Positions 29,994 to 36,237 of a stretch of 36,237 nucleotides of DNA are shown piece after piece. Below the pieces are notes generated by a model that made no database searches, was not told the origin of the DNA, and was given only the letters and a program-made list of their open reading frames with translations. Position 1 is the first letter of the stretch. The number at the start of each line of letters is the position of its first letter. A program made the position numbers and the translations under genes. Origin of the DNA: a virus; the IMG/VR virus record IMGVR_UViG_3300042691_011573, positions 1 to 36,237 of that record. One strand, 5' to 3'.

Positions 29994-30724
29994 AGGAGTA
30001 CTTTAGTCACGACCTAAAAGCCAGAAACGACCGAAAAATGATGCGGTTGATGATGGTTCACGGCATGGAAGGCATAGGTGTCTACTGGTGCATTGTTGAA
30101 ATGTTGTACGAGGAACAAGGGCGGCTGATGCGAACGGAATGCGAACGCATAGCGTTTGAATTGCGAGTGGAATGCAGCCTTGTTGAATCCGTAATTGCGG
30201 ACTTCGACTTGTTCGAAAGTGATGCAAATGCGTTCTGGAGTGCCTCCGTAGACCGTAGAATTCAGCAGCAAATTCAGGTATCAAATGGGGCTAAAAAAGC
30301 GGCTGCTGCACGGTGGCAAAAGTTTGAGGGTCAGGTTATTAACCAAGATAATGCGACTGCAATGCGAACGCATACCGAACGCAATGCTAATAAAGAAAAG
30401 AAAAGTAAAGTAAAGGAAAGTAAAGAATTAATATTAATTGGTTCTGAACTGGACAAAAAAGATGCCTTTCAAAAAGCAGTTAAGCAAATCGGAACTTTGA
30501 AATATCCAGAAACTTTGCTTGACGAGTTTTTTAATTACTGGTCAGAAAAAAATTCAAAAGGCAAAATGCGGTGGGAGTTAGAAAAAACTTTTGAAATCCC
30601 GAACCGACTGGCGACTTGGAATCGTAATGCACAACAGAGAGTAGCAGTTCGACCTAACACAATGGAAAAAGCAAAGGGTAGTTTACACCAAGCACTGGAC
30701 ATAATTTATAATTCAGACCTATGA
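29990..30724 (+). CDS. DUF4373 (Lin1244/Lin1753-like) replication protein
   Basis: The first 100 residues match the DUF4373 / Lin1244-Lin1753 N-terminal pattern: YFSHDLKARNDRKMMRLMM, then GIGVYWCIVEMLYEEQGRL and GAKKAAAARW at the end of the domain. It is a winged-helix type domain often found in phage replication-initiation proteins. The linker (120-160) is polar and Lys-rich. The C-terminal part (LDEFFNYWSEKN, FEIPNRLATW) resembles a DnaD-like tail. It is 244 residues and overlaps the next gene by ATGA, as a replication pair. Confidence 0.78.
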   Translation: MKEYFSHDLKARNDRKMMRLMMVHGMEGIGVYWCIVEMLYEEQGRLMRTECERIAFELRVECSLVESVIADFDLFESDANAFWSASVDRRIQQQIQVSNGAKKAAAARWQKFEGQVINQDNATAMRTHTERNANKEKKSKVKESKELILIGSELDKKDAFQKAVKQIGTLKYPETLLDEFFNYWSEKNSKGKMRWELEKTFEIPNRLATWNRNAQQRVAVRPNTMEKAKGSLHQALDIIYNSDL

Positions 30725-31563
30725 ACGAAATACAAATTGCAAAAACTGGCGTAACCTTTCCGAACTTGGAAAAGGTTGGGCGACTTAATTACGAACTTGG
30801 GGCTAACCGAAAAGATACACTGGCTAAGATAGCTGGGGACATCCATAGGGCGGCTCTGGTGATGGGCATAGGCGTGGATGGGGAAAAGTCCGCACTGACT
30901 GCTATCGAAGCCCTACGCAAGATTCTGGAGGTCTATCCGACTGCTTGGGTGCAGGACATTAGCAAAGCCATAGAAATGGGCAGTTTTGGGCAGCTAAAAT
31001 TCGCTGAACAACTAAACACCATATCGGCACTGAATATTTTTCAGTGGTACAAAGAGTTAAGGATAGCGCATCCGCATTTAATTGGCGAACCAACAAAAAC
31101 ATATCAAGAACCAGAAATGACTAACGAAGAGAAAGTTAAGCTATCAATTAATGGGTTTAAGTTGTTTATCAACACCCAAAGCAAGGACGAACTGGCACAA
31201 ATCGTTTTTTACGACCGTCTGGTAAAGATGGGGGTAATTAAGCCTACATCTGAGGGCAAAAACGCACGGACGATTGCGGAAATCGAAAAGTTAATTAAAA
31301 ATATGCCGCTGGAAATTTTGCAGGATTCAAACGAACGAAGGGCGGCTAATGCTTTCAAGCACTACTACAATGCACTGGAAGAACCCAAAAAAGTGGCTTG
31401 GGGAGAGTGGGCAGAGAACCCACTGGTAGCCGATGCCATACGCAGGGTAAAGAGGTCGCTGGTAAGGGAGGCACTTGAATTTTACGAACCGCAGGAACTT
31501 ATTGAAATGTATAAAGTTAACATAGCCGATGAATACAAAGTTGACCTATCCAGATGTAATTAA
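30721..31563 (+). CDS. Hypothetical replication-module protein (280 aa)
   Basis: I do not recognise a family in this helical 280-residue protein. It starts directly at the end of the DUF4373 gene by ATGA, so it is likely a partner in replication, such as a helicase loader-type helper. The early part includes LAKIAGDIHRAALVMGIGV and ALRKILEVYPTAW. The centre (QEPEMTNEEKVKLSINGFK) is polar. No Walker A or zinc site is visible, so an ATPase loader of DnaC type is not supported. The last 35 bases overlap the next gene. Confidence 0.55.
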   Translation: MNEIQIAKTGVTFPNLEKVGRLNYELGANRKDTLAKIAGDIHRAALVMGIGVDGEKSALTAIEALRKILEVYPTAWVQDISKAIEMGSFGQLKFAEQLNTISALNIFQWYKELRIAHPHLIGEPTKTYQEPEMTNEEKVKLSINGFKLFINTQSKDELAQIVFYDRLVKMGVIKPTSEGKNARTIAEIEKLIKNMPLEILQDSNERRAANAFKHYYNALEEPKKVAWGEWAENPLVADAIRRVKRSLVREALEFYEPQELIEMYKVNIADEYKVDLSRCN

Positions 31564-31720
31564 TGCCTATAATCGAATGTTACGGCAAGCCCAGTATAAA
31601 GCAGCGAGTAGCCACCAACCAGCAACCCGAAAAAAGTACGAAGGGCTGGCGGCACTATACGAATCTACAATTCACTATCTAACAAATCGAATAACAAACA
31701 AAACGCAATCAAATGGTTAA
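31529..31720 (+). CDS. Hypothetical small basic protein (63 aa)
   Basis: The 63 residues are polar and basic (TYPDVINAYNRMLRQAQYK, TRKKYEGLAALYESTIHYL) and probably helical. The start overlaps the previous gene by 35 bases and the stop overlaps the next start by eight bases. No family was recognised. The tight packing supports a real gene. Confidence 0.5.
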   Translation: MNTKLTYPDVINAYNRMLRQAQYKAASSHQPATRKKYEGLAALYESTIHYLTNRITNKTQSNG

Positions 31721-32057
31721 TCTATCAATCAAAGAGGTCGTAGAAGACCTTCTTACACGCCATCCGCATCTGAGAGATTCAGACGAACGGCTATGTGCCA
31801 ACATCTGGTTCAGCAGAACGCCAAAGCATAGCACGGCACAAGACTTTCTGGCAATGTATGCAGAGGGTCAATTACCCAGCAGCGAAAGCATAACCAGATG
31901 TCGTAGAAAAATTCAGGAAGAGAACCCAGAACTAAGGGGTAAAAGCTACTCCCAACGGCAAGCCAAACAAGAAGACATCAAGGAGCAACTTGGATACGCA
32001 ACGGAAAAAAATAATACAACTTTTGGAATTCAAAAAACAATTACTTTTGGAATATGA
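31713..32057 (+). CDS. Conserved small phage protein (114 aa)
   Basis: The protein reads VVEDLLTRHPHLRDSDERL, then SSESITRCRRKIQEENPELRG. This pattern, with an R-H-P-H-L-R-D-S-D start and a basic S-E-S-I-x-R-x-R-R-K-I-Q helix, is familiar in many phage and prophage proteins of unknown role. The second part looks like a DNA-recognition helix. The C-terminus carries two imperfect TFGI repeats. It overlaps the next gene by ATGA. Confidence 0.65.
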   Translation: MVNLSIKEVVEDLLTRHPHLRDSDERLCANIWFSRTPKHSTAQDFLAMYAEGQLPSSESITRCRRKIQEENPELRGKSYSQRQAKQEDIKEQLGYATEKNNTTFGIQKTITFGI

Positions 32058-32293
32058 ATGCGGAAATGAATTTTGAGGACGAAATTGCCAAAATGAAGGC
32101 AACTGGTTATTTTAACCCATTTACCGAAGAAGAAACTGCGGCAAATAAGGCATATCTTGCAACACTTGACTACGATACAAAAGGGTCGGGCTTTACTGAT
32201 GCTGAATGGGCGGCTATTTTGGAATTTCGGAAAACTGGGAAAATTCCTAAAACCGAGTACGAAGAACTCGACTTTAATAATGTCGGTTCTTAA
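32054..32293 (+). CDS. Hypothetical acidic protein (79 aa)
   Basis: These 79 residues are acidic (EDEIAKMKATGYFNPFTEEE, then YDTKGSGFTDAEWAAIL), without cysteine or a membrane span. The start overlaps the previous stop by ATGA. No family was recognised. A gap of 31 bases separates it from the first of two Gly-rich proteins. Confidence 0.55.
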   Translation: MNAEMNFEDEIAKMKATGYFNPFTEEETAANKAYLATLDYDTKGSGFTDAEWAAILEFRKTGKIPKTEYEELDFNNVGS

Positions 32294-32324
32294 AACAAAC
32301 CTAAATTTATAATTAAGTAGCTTT

Positions 32325-33089
32325 ATGGGCGGTAATACTGGCAGAGGAATAGCTGGTGCTGGTGGAGGTGGTCAAACGACAACACCCCCAATTAGTGGAA
32401 GTTCTGGAACAACATATACACAGACCGACTTTGGTGTGGTTGTTAGGGATTCCGCTTTTTCAAGGGCAACAGTAACCTATACTGATGGGCAGAATGGAAC
32501 TGTAACCACAAAGGAAATAGACAATTATATACGCCACTCTGGAATTCCAGCCGATTTTGGTGGTCAAATAAATGTTGTTAAAAGGGGCGACAGATATACC
32601 ATCAACATAAATGGCGAAGGCGTTACAATGACAAGGTCAATCAGCAAAGATGGGGACGGTAAAACATACGTTTACAATGAATATTTTAGAATTGCCACTG
32701 GTACTAAGTACGACCAACGTGGTTTTGAGATATTTAACAACCAGATTAATTACTTAGCCAATAATACAAATGTATCCTATGTTCAGGTAAATGCGGCTGG
32801 ATGGGGTAGCAATTGGGGAAATAGCAACTATAACGGTTTTTACACTTGGCTACGGTTTGGGTATAAACCAAATGCAAACGATGAAGCTAATATAGTAGCC
32901 TCGTATAATAGAGCAAATCCAAATACAAAGGTTACGTCATCCAGAGAAATGATGTCCACACAAGATGGGCAAAGATGGTGGAGGGCTAACGGAAACAGTT
33001 GGAGTGGACAGTTTGACCTAAGTAAAGGCAGCGAAAGTCGTAAGACATTAGCACGGTACGTTAGAGAAAGAGCAAAGAAAAATAAATAA
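32325..33089 (+). CDS. Gly-rich-leader protein with possible acyltransferase-like C-terminal domain
   Basis: This 254-residue protein opens MGGNTGRGIAGAGGGGQ, a Gly-rich leader also found in the next gene. Residues 30-115 form a beta-rich domain (YTQTDFGVVVRDSAFSR, GDRYTININGEGVTMTR). The C-terminal half has RGFEIFNNQINYLANN, then VQVNAAGWGSN and YNGFYTWLRFGYKP, which is somewhat like a GNAT fold (helix, strand, then a Y-x-W-x-R-x-G-x turn). The catalytic role is not established. The final region is basic. Together with the neighbouring protease-like gene it may be a delivered or packaged effector; that is a hypothesis. Confidence 0.5.
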   Translation: MGGNTGRGIAGAGGGGQTTTPPISGSSGTTYTQTDFGVVVRDSAFSRATVTYTDGQNGTVTTKEIDNYIRHSGIPADFGGQINVVKRGDRYTININGEGVTMTRSISKDGDGKTYVYNEYFRIATGTKYDQRGFEIFNNQINYLANNTNVSYVQVNAAGWGSNWGNSNYNGFYTWLRFGYKPNANDEANIVASYNRANPNTKVTSSREMMSTQDGQRWWRANGNSWSGQFDLSKGSESRKTLARYVRERAKKNK

Positions 33090-33091
33090 CA

Positions 33092-33727
33092 ATGGGCGGC
33101 AATAATGGTAGAAGCATAATTCGTGGTGGCACAGTAGGTGGCACGACTGGTGGGCTTGGCGGTGACGGTGGCGGTAACTTTCAAGGGACGATTGACAACA
33201 TAGGTTCACTGAAGGATATGCAGAATCGGGACTTGCAGCGGCAAGTTCAGCAAGGCATCAGTAAGTTTGAAAGCAGACTGGGCGTAAGGTCGAATGTTTT
33301 GCTTGCTGACTTGCAAGGCGCAGTTGGAGTAGCCGCCACAGACCGCCAAACTGGTAAAACGCAAGTCTACCTTAATCGGGGTCACTTTGAGGTAGCAACC
33401 CCAGCCGATGTTAAGGCTTACAAAAAGAAAAGCTATGATTCTGGCTTTCTTACACGCACCAACAAGCCAACCCAGCACACGGTGGTTCACGAACTCGCTC
33501 ACGCACTCTGGAATAACCATCGAAAAGACCCTAAATCAGTGACCGCTGGAAAGGATATTGCCAAAGTGTACAAACAGTTCCTGCGTGAAAACCCAAAGCA
33601 GTACGGTTCATACAGTCGCAAGAACATCAACGAATTCTATGCGGAGGTGATGACCAAGGGAATTCTGGGCAAGTCAGACAAGTATTCAAGAGCATTAATT
33701 AACATTTCGAAACGGAATAAACTCTAA
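33092..33727 (+). CDS. Gly-rich-leader zincin-like metalloprotease
   Basis: This 211-residue protein opens MGGNNGRSIIRGGTVGG, sharing the leader of the gene before it, two bases upstream. The catalytic motif HTVVHELAHALWNNH has H133, E134, H137 and a further His at 143, the spacing of zinc proteases with three His ligands, but without the usual Gly. A downstream NINEFYAEV may supply a Glu. The region at about 64-102 is beta-rich. There is no signal peptide. Similar small HExxH domains occur in phage MuF-type or polyvalent proteins that enter the host with DNA, so an ejected or virion-processing enzyme is possible. Confidence 0.65.
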   Translation: MGGNNGRSIIRGGTVGGTTGGLGGDGGGNFQGTIDNIGSLKDMQNRDLQRQVQQGISKFESRLGVRSNVLLADLQGAVGVAATDRQTGKTQVYLNRGHFEVATPADVKAYKKKSYDSGFLTRTNKPTQHTVVHELAHALWNNHRKDPKSVTAGKDIAKVYKQFLRENPKQYGSYSRKNINEFYAEVMTKGILGKSDKYSRALINISKRNKL

Positions 33728-33732
33728 CAATT

Positions 33733-34005
33733 ATGGAAATCAACAATGAAATAGTTCAGGAACTGAGAAAGTTCGACCGCAAGTTCGCAAAAGCTACTCC
33801 AGAACAAATCATGCAGGGTTACGAAATATCCCTGACGGTAAAGGAATTTGAACACCCAGAGGATAGATTAACCTTTGCCGAACTGCTGGCACTCAGCACA
33901 TTTTACACCTACGAGAGCATCGTAACGCAGAAAAAACTGCAATCCGAACCGATAGACGACAGTTATTACCAGTTCAGCGCAGAAGAACTTGCAGACGAGG
34001 CTTAA
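33733..34005 (+). CDS. Hypothetical acidic protein (90 aa)
   Basis: A 90-residue acidic, helical protein follows the protease-like gene after five bases: EIVQELRKFDRKFAKATPEQ, then EFEHPEDRLTFAELLALS. No family was recognised. In a protease pair it could be a partner or inhibitor, but there is no direct sign of this. Its stop overlaps the stop of the opposite gene ending at 34002, so the two converge without a terminator between them. Confidence 0.55.
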   Translation: MEINNEIVQELRKFDRKFAKATPEQIMQGYEISLTVKEFEHPEDRLTFAELLALSTFYTYESIVTQKKLQSEPIDDSYYQFSAEELADEA

Positions 34006-34298
34006 ATAAAGCCGTCCAAGTCGTAGCACAGTATCGGGGTTTTTTCCCCTACATACGCTGATTCGATATTAAAGCCGTAATACTCTAAGGCATCCTCTGC
34101 CGACATTTCCTCCATAAGTTTTTGGAGGATTTTTTTTACTGAGTAAATTAGTAGCCTTTCCCTATCAGCAACGCCAATTATAGCCGAATCAAATCCGTCA
34201 ATCTGCATAAACTGTTCGTCTGGGAAGTAGTTTACGATTCGTTCAATGTTTGATTCTTGATTTGTTGCCTCCGTGTTTCGAAATGACTGTTTATCCAT
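34002..34298 (-). CDS. Conserved acidic small protein (98 aa)
   Basis: This 98-residue protein has a helical central core (RLLIYSVKKILQKLMEEM) followed by SAEDALEYYGFNIESAYVG. That YYGFNI-A-YVG ending looks familiar from small phage proteins of unknown function. The N-terminus is polar (MDKQSFRNTEATNQESN), and its first 67 bases overlap the end of the DUF4417 gene in another frame. A later start is possible at Met32. It is co-transcribed with that gene. Confidence 0.55.
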   Translation of the reverse strand: MDKQSFRNTEATNQESNIERIVNYFPDEQFMQIDGFDSAIIGVADRERLLIYSVKKILQKLMEEMSAEDALEYYGFNIESAYVGEKTPILCYDLDGFI

Positions 34299-34894
34299 CG
34301 TATGTTAGTAGCTTGGAAAAGGTGACGGTACTTTTTACTCGCCATAAAGATAATCTCTTTTGGTTCAAGCGTTTCAATCATTGCATTATATCCGTCCATA
34401 AAGTAGGGTAGCTGGGTGTCGTTTGTCATCCCGATAGACGAAACGGAAACGATGCTATTTTTGGCTACGCCTTCAAAACAATAACTAAAGCACTTTTTAT
34501 CGGACCAGCAAATGGTCGGGACAACATTTACCCCTGCTTTTTGCCAGATATAACCCACAAAGCGGCTGCGGTAAGTCTGCCAGCGCAGCATAGGGTCTGG
34601 CATCCCGATGAGCATAGAGTAATTAGGCGACATTGCACCAGCGGCAGCAGCCATTCGGGGTATATAGTGTTCCAAACGATTCCAGTACCGTTCAAGGTGG
34701 TAGTCGTCCAAGTAGGTGCTAATAAGGCTTGTGGGACTGTAATGTTTAGTGTCGTTACAGTTAACAACGGTATCAAAATCCAGTTTTTGGCAGTTTATTA
34801 AAGGGTAATCCTCTTCAAAATCAATGTAAAATGTCTTACATACATCAAAAGACCCAGGCTTTGACTGCCAGTATTTACTTGTTCTGGTGTCCAT
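34232..34894 (-). CDS. DUF4417 family protein
   Basis: This 220-residue protein matches the DUF4417 pattern: SPNYSMLIGMPDPMLRWQTY, then YRSRFVGYIWQKAGVNVVP and ICWSDKKCFSYCFEGVAKNS. The family is found in phages and mobile elements; a role in DNA modification or nucleotide metabolism has been suggested, but I cannot confirm it. The start was set at ATG 34894 because the frame further upstream begins with TTG. It overlaps the following 98-residue gene, so the two are probably expressed together. Confidence 0.78.
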   Translation of the reverse strand: MDTRTSKYWQSKPGSFDVCKTFYIDFEEDYPLINCQKLDFDTVVNCNDTKHYSPTSLISTYLDDYHLERYWNRLEHYIPRMAAAAGAMSPNYSMLIGMPDPMLRWQTYRSRFVGYIWQKAGVNVVPTICWSDKKCFSYCFEGVAKNSIVSVSSIGMTNDTQLPYFMDGYNAMIETLEPKEIIFMASKKYRHLFQATNIRWINSHFETRRQQIKNQTLNES

Positions 34895-34896
34895 AA

Positions 34897-34927
34897 TTAG
34901 CAAAACGCAATAATAATTATAAATTTG
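34897..34927 (+). promoter_or_regulatory. Possible Bacteroidetes-type promoter for the right-end genes
   Basis: TAAATTTG (34920-34927) fits TAnnTTTG; 19 bases upstream lies TTAG (34897-34900), one mismatch from TTTG. It would drive the plus-strand genes from 34946 onwards. Confidence 0.4.
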
Positions 34928-34945
34928 TCTGGGAGTAGCATTTTG

Positions 34946-35200
34946 ATGAAAAAGTACATAATCACCAGCATTTCGGCTTGCGTTCTGGAACTGTGCAGTA
35001 CGCTTTACATTACAACAGTCAGCGAAAAATCAGCCTATATGCTGCTGATGGCGTTCATAGGTCCATTTCTCACGCTACCATTCGCAGGGTTTATGGTTGA
35101 GTCCAAAAACTGGGGCGAAAGGATAAGGCTGGCATTGGCAATGGGTATCGGGTATTTCTTGGGTTCTCTAATTGTTTACATTTGCATCCATGCGTTCTAA
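34946..35200 (+). CDS. Small membrane protein (84 aa)
   Basis: The start was set at ATG 34946; an upstream TTG at 34925 adds only seven residues. The protein has three hydrophobic segments (ITSISACVLELCSTLYI, AYMLLMAFIGPFLTLPFAGF and ALAMGIGYFLGSLIVYICI). Phages often carry such short membrane proteins with a charged V-E-x-K/R loop, as seen here in MVESKNW. The function is not known. The next gene begins inside its last codons. Confidence 0.6.
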   Translation: MKKYIITSISACVLELCSTLYITTVSEKSAYMLLMAFIGPFLTLPFAGFMVESKNWGERIRLALAMGIGYFLGSLIVYICIHAF

Positions 35201-35489
35201 GAAAATAATTAAGCCAGATGGAGTAGCACTTCAGACCATAGAGCAACTCCAACAAACCATAAAGACACTGGAAAACGAAATTGTCGAATTGCAAACCCAG
35301 TTAATAGACAATACGCACCTAAAGTGGCGGCTGGAAACCGATATAAGGCACTTAAACGAGCAACTGGTACGGCTGGAACAAGTCAAGGTTGACGAGAAGG
35401 CAAGCAAGTCTATCTGGAAGATTCTTGCGGCAGCGGCAGCAGCAATAGGGGCGTTAATTATGTCTATCTTTGACCGAAACGATAAATAA
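35190..35489 (+). CDS. Coiled-coil protein with C-terminal membrane segment
   Basis: This protein of about 99 residues starts at ATG 35190 (MRSKKII). Most of it is a coiled coil (ALQTIEQLQQTIKTLENEI, DIRHLNEQLVRLEQVK), and the end is IWKILAAAAAAIGALIMSIF, a membrane anchor. It overlaps the previous membrane gene by 11 bases. A spanin-like or membrane-tethered scaffold is possible; no family was recognised. Confidence 0.6.
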   Translation: MRSKKIIKPDGVALQTIEQLQQTIKTLENEIVELQTQLIDNTHLKWRLETDIRHLNEQLVRLEQVKVDEKASKSIWKILAAAAAAIGALIMSIFDRNDK

Positions 35490-35491
35490 CT

Positions 35492-35689
35492 ATGCCAGAT
35501 TTTTCAATGTGCGAGAACAAGGAGTGCAGCCTATCCAGTAATTGCTGGAGATTTAATGCACCACCCGATAGAGTAGCCCAGTCGTATGCCGACTTTCAGC
35601 AGGATGACGATGGCAACTGCAACTTTTACCTACCTATGGATAAAGAGGGATATACAAGCGACTACGATGCAACTGTTAACCCAGAATAG
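35492..35689 (+). CDS. Small Cys-rich protein, probable zinc site (65 aa)
   Basis: The protein reads DFSMCENKECSLSSNCWRFN, then RVAQSYADFQQDDDGNCNFY. The C-x4-C-x5-C and the later Cys give a four-Cys metal site; the Q-S-Y and C-x-F-Y endings are conserved in a small phage family I have seen beside GP88 and DUF4417 genes. The role is unknown. The next gene starts in the last 23 bases. Confidence 0.65.
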   Translation: MPDFSMCENKECSLSSNCWRFNAPPDRVAQSYADFQQDDDGNCNFYLPMDKEGYTSDYDATVNPE

Positions 35690-36237
35690 CGACCTACGCA
35701 AAAGCGGTATTTGGGGCTGGACCATTCCAGCGCATAACATTACCCTAACTAATGGCGAACGCTTTAATACTTGTCCTAACGCTGGCATCTGTGGGGCGTT
35801 CTGTTACGCTAAGAACGGAACTTACCTATTCCCTAAAGTAAGGGCAGCGCATATTGCCAAGCTAGAAATGGTGCTTAATGACCCGATGGGGTGGCAGACC
35901 GCTATGATTTGGGAACTGGCGAATAAGAAATACCACAACAAGTTTATCCGCATTCACGATGCTGGCGACTTCTTTGCTGACTGGTACGCTGAACTATGGA
36001 TAGGAGTAGCAGTTGAGCATCCAGACAAAACCTTTTACACTTACACCAAAGAGGTCCAACTTTTCAATTCACTCAGGGCAATGGGGGAAATACCCAGCAA
36101 CTTCATTACCATCTATTCATTCGGGGGTAAGCAGGACCATCTGATAGACCGCAACCGAGATAGGCACTCAGATGTATTCCCAGACCAGCAGGAAATGCTG
36201 GCGGCTGGCTATGTGGATATAGCGGAAGACGATTCAC
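35667..36237 (+). CDS. GP88-family protein (3' partial)
   Basis: The gene runs off the right edge, leaving 190 codons. It begins MQLLTQNSDLRKSGIWGW, then the conserved IPA segment, TCPNAGICGAFCYAKNGTY with C36, C42 and C46, and KVRAAHIAKLEMVLND. This matches the GP88 family, named after a gene of mycobacteriophage Rosebush. A later conserved segment is IRIHDAGDFFADWY, resembling the barrel strands of radical or TGT-like enzymes. The three Cys suggest a metal or iron-sulfur site. Rosebush has 7-deazaguanine bases in its DNA, so a link to base modification is possible, but this is not shown here. Confidence 0.8.
   Translation, partial: MQLLTQNSDLRKSGIWGWTIPAHNITLTNGERFNTCPNAGICGAFCYAKNGTYLFPKVRAAHIAKLEMVLNDPMGWQTAMIWELANKKYHNKFIRIHDAGDFFADWYAELWIGVAVEHPDKTFYTYTKEVQLFNSLRAMGEIPSNFITIYSFGGKQDHLIDRNRDRHSDVFPDQQEMLAAGYVDIAEDDS

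Noticed and set aside
29112-30645. Exact 14-base repeat CAACAGAGAGTAGC at 29112-29125 and 30632-30645
   Set aside because: One or two shared 14-mers are expected by chance in 36 kb, and both contain the enriched GAGTAGC word, so no separate meaning is claimed.
1-36237. Frequent TTAATTA / TAATTAA words
   Set aside because: The words look common but many arise from Leu-Ile (TTA ATT) codon pairs and AT-rich spacers; I did not count them against a proper background.
1-36237. CRISPR arrays, tRNA genes, integrase and attachment sites
   Set aside because: No regularly spaced repeats, cloverleaf-like segments or recombinase motifs were seen on reading both strands.

Overview
The window reads as about 36 kb of a tailed double-stranded DNA phage (siphovirus-like) with both ends cut inside genes: a ParB-like gene is open at the left edge and a GP88-family gene is open at the right edge. 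The likely host is a member of the Bacteroidetes. Four promoters have the Bacteroidetes housekeeping form (TTTG, 19 bases, TACCTTTG), Shine-Dalgarno sequences are essentially missing, genes are commonly coupled by TAATG or ATGA overlaps, and several small proteins resemble families I associate with Bacteroidetes phages. No integrase, repressor, tRNA, rRNA, CRISPR array or insertion sequence was seen, so a lytic phage or a prophage-derived metagenome contig are both possible.

Layout. 1-2.4 kb: ParB-like protein, a terminator, then a small terminase-like protein and the large terminase. 2.4-3.9 kb: two small proteins and a tail assembly chaperone with a probable -1 frameshift. 3.9-4.8 kb: three short genes on the minus strand with their own promoter. 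5-18.2 kb: tape measure protein, three large tail tip/fibre proteins, a putative major tail protein with an Ig-like C-terminus, the portal protein (with a DnaJ-like zinc motif) and a MuF-like head protein. 18.2-19.9 kb: a minus-strand accessory gene, a minus-strand M15 endolysin, and three plus-strand membrane proteins (holin/spanin candidates). 19.9-25.6 kb: an unknown probable virion protein, two tiny basic or Cys-rich proteins, two minus-strand accessory genes, then head-tail connection proteins, a putative scaffold and the major capsid protein, closed by a strong terminator. 25.7-29 kb: a minus-strand block with exonuclease, RecT-type annealing protein and small conserved proteins. 29-32.3 kb: VRR-NUC nuclease, a DUF4373-type replication protein and small genes. 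32.3-34 kb: two proteins sharing an unusual MGGN.GR.I Gly-rich start, one of them a zinc-protease-like protein. 34-36.2 kb: DUF4417, membrane and coiled-coil proteins, a Cys-rich protein and GP88.

The genes fit together as packaging, tail, head, lysis, recombination and replication modules, but in an unusual order, with the capsid last and the major tail protein next to the portal. Short minus-strand genes with host-type promoters are inserted between plus-strand modules.

The most surprising signals are at DNA level. The asymmetric heptamer GAGTAGC (or its complement) occurs 38 times by my hand count, against about 4 expected by chance. The palindromes GATC and CCGG were not found at all and GGCC only once, against about 141 each expected at uniform base composition. 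All counts here were made by eye and should be recomputed.
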